Shown here in pieces: positions 60,250 to 64,000 of a DNA stretch of 64,000 nucleotides (position 1 is the first letter of the stretch; every line of letters begins with the position of its first letter). The notes under the pieces are model-generated. The model was given only the letters and a program-made list of their open reading frames with translations, made no database searches and was not told where the DNA came from. Made by a program: the position numbers and the translations under genes. The stretch lies in assembly GCA_032191485.1 (NCBI GenBank), contig JAVDOI010000045.1, forward strand, positions 1,330,817 to 1,394,816. The letters are read 5' to 3'. This DNA comes from Leptoclinus maculatus. Lineage: Eukaryota > Chordata > Actinopteri > Perciformes > Stichaeidae.

Positions 60250-61378
60250 TCAAGGTTGTAAATAACCTCAGGTCCAATATGGATATCAAGGAGCTTTCTG
60301 TGTTAGCACGACTTGACTAAACCGCAGCCTTTAATAAAGTTTTAGGTAGACTTCACAATCTGATTGGGATCTCTGCTACTGTTTTTGAGTGGTTCAAATC
60401 TTATCGTATCAATAGAGAATTATTTTTAAAGCATGGAGGAATGTTCATCTAAAAGCTGTAGAATGACTTGTGGTATAAATCAAGATTCAATTTGAAGTCC
60501 TTCACTTGTTAACCTTTACATGCTGGCACTTGGAAACGTCATCAGGAGGCACGGCATACATTTTCATAGCTATGCTGATGACACACAACTTGACATTGCT
60601 GTGTCTCCTGATGACCCAGGGTCAATAGAAAGCGTGTTTAACTGCATTTTAGATATTTAGTTATGGATAACATTTTGTTTATGACCTGCAGGACTATTGC
60701 AGTACTGCTAAAAGAATACATCTCAACTACAATTACTACAAAACAGTGATTACTCAGCTGCACGTTTGCTGACTAGGTCCAGAAAGAGAGCACACATTAC
60801 ACCAATCTTAAAGACTTTGCATTGGCTACCACTGTTTGCTTTAGAATTGATTTGAAAGTAATTGTATTGGTTTATAAAGCTCTTAATGATCTTGGTCCGA
60901 TCCATTTATCAGAATTGCTTTTAGCCTATGAAATCCTCTCGTTGTGGACTTAGTATTCCTAAATTTCATCCATGGTGAAGCGCCAAAACATCCTTCCTGA
61001 GGACCTGAGGGCAGCAGAGAATGTTGGTATTTTTTAAAGGAAACTCAAGACCTGCCTTTTTATACTGGCTTTGAATTGAGCTTCATTTATTTATCTTTCT
61101 AATTATTTATTGTATTTTACCTTTAGAGTCTGGCTTTTAATTAATTTAAAATCCTTTTGATATTTCCTCATAAATGAATGATATTTATGCTAGGGTTTCC
61201 TAAGTTCCTGTTTTTTTTAGTGCTGTTATTTTTTTTATTTTGTAAAGTAATTTATCAATTGTGTGTGGATGGGGGGTGTACTGTGTGTGTGTGTGTGTGT
61301 GTGAGGCACTTTGCGTTACATTTTATTTGTGTAAAAACTGCTGTATAATGTGATTGATGGAAAATAAATATAGATTTT
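60250..61378 (+). mobile_element. Decayed L2-type LINE 3' end
   Basis: Plus-strand reading in shifting frames gives FEWFKSYRI near 60390, the catalytic FHSYADDTQLDIAVSPDDP near 60560, an SAARLLTRSRKRAHITPILK-like block near 60750, and a 3' tail with GGCACTTTGCGTTAC and AATAAATATAG to about 61375. The SSRLDYCN block is largely lost. Premature stops are frequent. A (TG)n run at 61282-61303 sits inside the tail. Confidence 0.8.
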
Positions 61379-62831
61379 AAGCAAAGCCTGTTGCTGAATA
61401 AAAAAATGTAATTCAACTAAAACAAAGTACTCTCAACTTCCCTATTCTGCCTCTGATTTGCTCACCATGATACTCTTAACCTAACTCACGCCAATCCCAC
61501 TTCTCATGCCTAAATCATTGAAGGTGAAGAGCCTATTAACCAATCAGAAGCAGAGAATCATGCCTTCACCACAGTGGGAACTGGGAAGGTCCAATGGAGT
61601 CATTCTGCATAATAATTATCCGTTTGCTTCTGTTTGTTGGAGGGAGAGTTTGTATTTTCAGAACAATGGGCTGAATGATGTGCTGTTGGAACAATGGGCA
61701 GTCCTCCATTAGAGACGGAGAGGAACGTGGGTGGGAGACCTGAACAGCGTCTCACAGTGTTAAAGCAGGGGGTGGTCAGGAGAGTCAGTGGGCAGTAGCT
61801 GGACAGAGATTTACAGTAGCCGGCTTGGCCTGCACCCATTTAACTACTGACGCATGTTATTAGAAGGTGATTTATCAGGCTCCATCTTTCACAGGTTGAT
61901 GGCTTCAGCAGTGCAACCCTCCTCCCAGTCACATCAAGCCAGGCCATGACATTAGAAATGACACGCTCACAGAATCCTGTCCGCGTAAAAAAGGTCAATG
62001 AGAAAAGTCCTAGAAACAGATCGCTGGTGTGAATCTGAAGCTATATGCAGAGGACTTGCATTACTGGAGACCAGCAGTGATATTTTAGAACACTTGAGGC
62101 TTTAATTCTGTGTTAATCTGCCATGTGTGTTATTTGCATAGTGCAAACTGAGTGTTGTAATTCTATTTCCAACTCATTCCATGATTTACTTTGCAAAACC
62201 AAGAGATAATGCCTTCTATATATTTACTTGTGATATCTTTTCATTAGAACTCATGACTATTAATTAACAAGTGTAACCCGTTAAGGGAAGATAATCCTGT
62301 CCCACAGCGGGAACATCTGCAATTAAATAATACAATGTGTTGTTTTCATAATGGAGTGATCTAACTTGAATGAATTCAAAGAGTTTACTTTAGGCAGATT
62401 TTCAATAGAATGTTGAGATTAGGTTTTGGATAAATGAGATATGAGAGGTATGCAAGCATTCACATGTTTCCCGTGATTACATGAAAGCTGAGAAAACTCC
62501 GTACACTGAGTTAAGGATATTCTCTCCAACCTCATGTTCATGGTCAAATGCTGATATTTGCATTTCTTTGAACAATATAATCTTTGCAAATACATCGATT
62601 TGTAAACGCACATGAGATTAAAATGAAAAGACAATCAAAGCTGTGTTATTAACAAGTGTACTGGGTTCAACAGTCTCTGAGTACTATCTCGAAAGGTCAA
62701 CATAAGGACTGTAAAACTGAGACGCAATTTGCTTCAGAAGTGTTTATTCACCCCAAGCAGCCAATGTACCAATTGTACAGACGGTAGCTGTAGACTAGGC
62801 GGCAAGGCAGACACCGACGACACTTGTGTGG

Positions 62832-62833
<2 letters not shown>
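61379..62833. other. Non-coding, unclassified
   Basis: Short open frames (61506-61712 +, 61600-61839 -) show no recognisable protein features. No transposon ends were found. Confidence 0.4.

Positions 62834-62884
<51 letters not shown>
62834..62884. repeat. (TG)n microsatellite
   Basis: An uninterrupted TG run of about 25 units. Confidence 0.95.
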
Positions 62885-62887
<3 letters not shown>

Positions 62888-64000
62888 AAGTGCTGATTTT
62901 TTGCACCAGTTGAAACACTTTCAGCTCACACAGACGTGTCTTTTCAACAATTCTAGCCGCCTACGGCAAATTAGCATCCACTTCTTTGACTTAACTTTAC
63001 ATGCGATGAGGCCACCTCTAGAATTCACTTTGCATTTGGGCTGAACTCACTCTTAAACCCTCAAGGGGCAAATTCGCGAAAAGGATAAAAGCCTTTCCAC
63101 ACCACCGACAACAACTAAAGAACAATACACAGAAATGCAGAATATGAAGGCTATTTTTCATCTTCAAGCCTTTCAAACCGAGGCCGACACAACTATTTGT
63201 GTTCCGTGCATTCCCCCGAAGATTAAAGTTTCACGCTGTCTCATTCTGCATGTTATTGTAAGGAGTGTAAATGCTGGTTTTCACCATTCATGACTTTAAA
63301 CATGTCCAATAAAAGGCCTAAAGGTCAGTTTTATAATGGTCAGCTTATAAAACCTCCGTGGATTTCTCAACCAATGACAGTGAGCTTGTATGCCTCTATT
63401 AAATGGTATTAAATAAGGCCGGCTGGCACACACCTGTACGTTAACCCCTCTTTTATAGGCTACTCACCCTTTTAATGGTCTTCATGGTTGTTGTCTATCT
63501 AATTTGCAAGATCAATATCAATACTGTGGTGTGATGGTATGAACAGAATAACATTGACTTCGAAGAAAATCTCCTGATCCCAAGAGCAAAAGCCTGTTTC
63601 TATCGGCATCCGAAATCCACAGAAATCAAAACAGCTGCGGAAATAAACCACTGTACTGCCAAATCTGAAAATTTCGTATTCGTTGTGGATAGGCTCATAC
63701 AGATAGATGGGCTCGAATTTTGTAATTTCTGTGGGATTCATTCGCACAAATGATTCGCGTTTGTTCTGTAAGGAGCTTAACACGAAAGAAGAAAGAAACC
63801 GTTTAATTTAGCTGTTGCACCCCGAACTGCACTGCCAAAATAATAAAATATATATACAGTATATATATATCCGTATATGTGTACAAGACCTGGCCACTCT
63901 GTCATGGTTGGTACCCCACCATTTTTTTTTACATATAAAAACGCCACTAGTTACACCGTTATAGGGAAAACTTAAGGCCATGTAATATCAAGGTTCTTAG
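62885..64000. other. Non-coding; low-repeat block to the right edge
   Basis: Apart from an AT-rich run at 63845-63872, no repeat is recognised. A 94-codon minus frame at 63499-63783 has few codon-level oddities but no known domain. Runs of ATTAAATGG/TTTAATTTAG and CTATTAAATG suggest a non-coding, possibly regulatory, block. Its status cannot be settled from sequence alone. Confidence 0.3.

Noticed and set aside
1..64000. tRNA, rRNA or snRNA genes and prokaryotic operons
   Set aside because: No tRNA cloverleaf with A and B boxes, rRNA core or closely packed gene series was seen on either strand.

Overview
The window looks like about 64 kb of a ray-finned fish (teleost) genome, mostly non-coding. 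Four things point that way: many (CA)n/(TG)n microsatellites, a dense mix of fish-typical DNA transposons (hAT, PIF/Harbinger, piggyBac-like), remnants of L2-type LINEs and a DIRS-type retroelement, and a single recognisable vertebrate exon. No rRNA, tRNA, CRISPR array or prokaryotic-style operon was seen. Species cannot be fixed from the sequence alone.

Only one real protein-coding exon could be supported: the first coding exon of a transmembrane collagen, best matched to collagen XIII alpha 1 (col13a1). It lies on the minus strand at 6913-7227. It encodes a short cytosolic tail, one membrane segment and the start of the coiled-coil stem, and ends at a clean GT donor. The gene therefore runs leftwards and 1-6912 is part of its first large intron. 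A GC/CpG-rich block at about 7228-7800 is its likely promoter and 5' UTR. Everything to the right (about 7.8-64 kb) is upstream flank with no convincing exon. One unrecognised 140-codon reading frame at 29452-29874 is kept as a weak candidate.

Layout: 3350-4131 is a hAT-type MITE with a perfect 8-bp target duplication, inside the col13a1 intron. 8.1-9.16 kb and 23.9-24.96 kb are two copies of one DNA transposon. 12.34-13.59 kb is a roughly 41-unit 31-bp minisatellite. 14.9-18.25 kb holds decayed L2-type LINEs. 18.51-19.44 kb is a deleted hAT element with transposase remnants. 28.26-29.29 kb is a PIF/Harbinger-type element with a TAA duplication. 31.66-32.41 kb is the 3' end of a DIRS-like element. 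32.92-33.42 kb is a 31-copy 16-bp minisatellite. 36.46-37.59 kb is a long terminal-inverted-repeat MITE. 35.9, 42.1, 46.8, 55.9 and 57.7 kb carry five copies of one dispersed repeat. 58.34-59.44 kb is an internally deleted piggyBac-like element between TTAA sites. 60.25-61.38 kb is another L2 3' end.

No new multi-gene system was found. The most unusual objects are the two minisatellites. One of them, because 16 is 1 modulo 3, encodes the same 16-residue periodic peptide in all three frames of each strand. Next in interest are the nested inverted repeats of the piggyBac-like element. Conservation, copy number and expression could not be tested here, so calls that depend on them carry low confidence.
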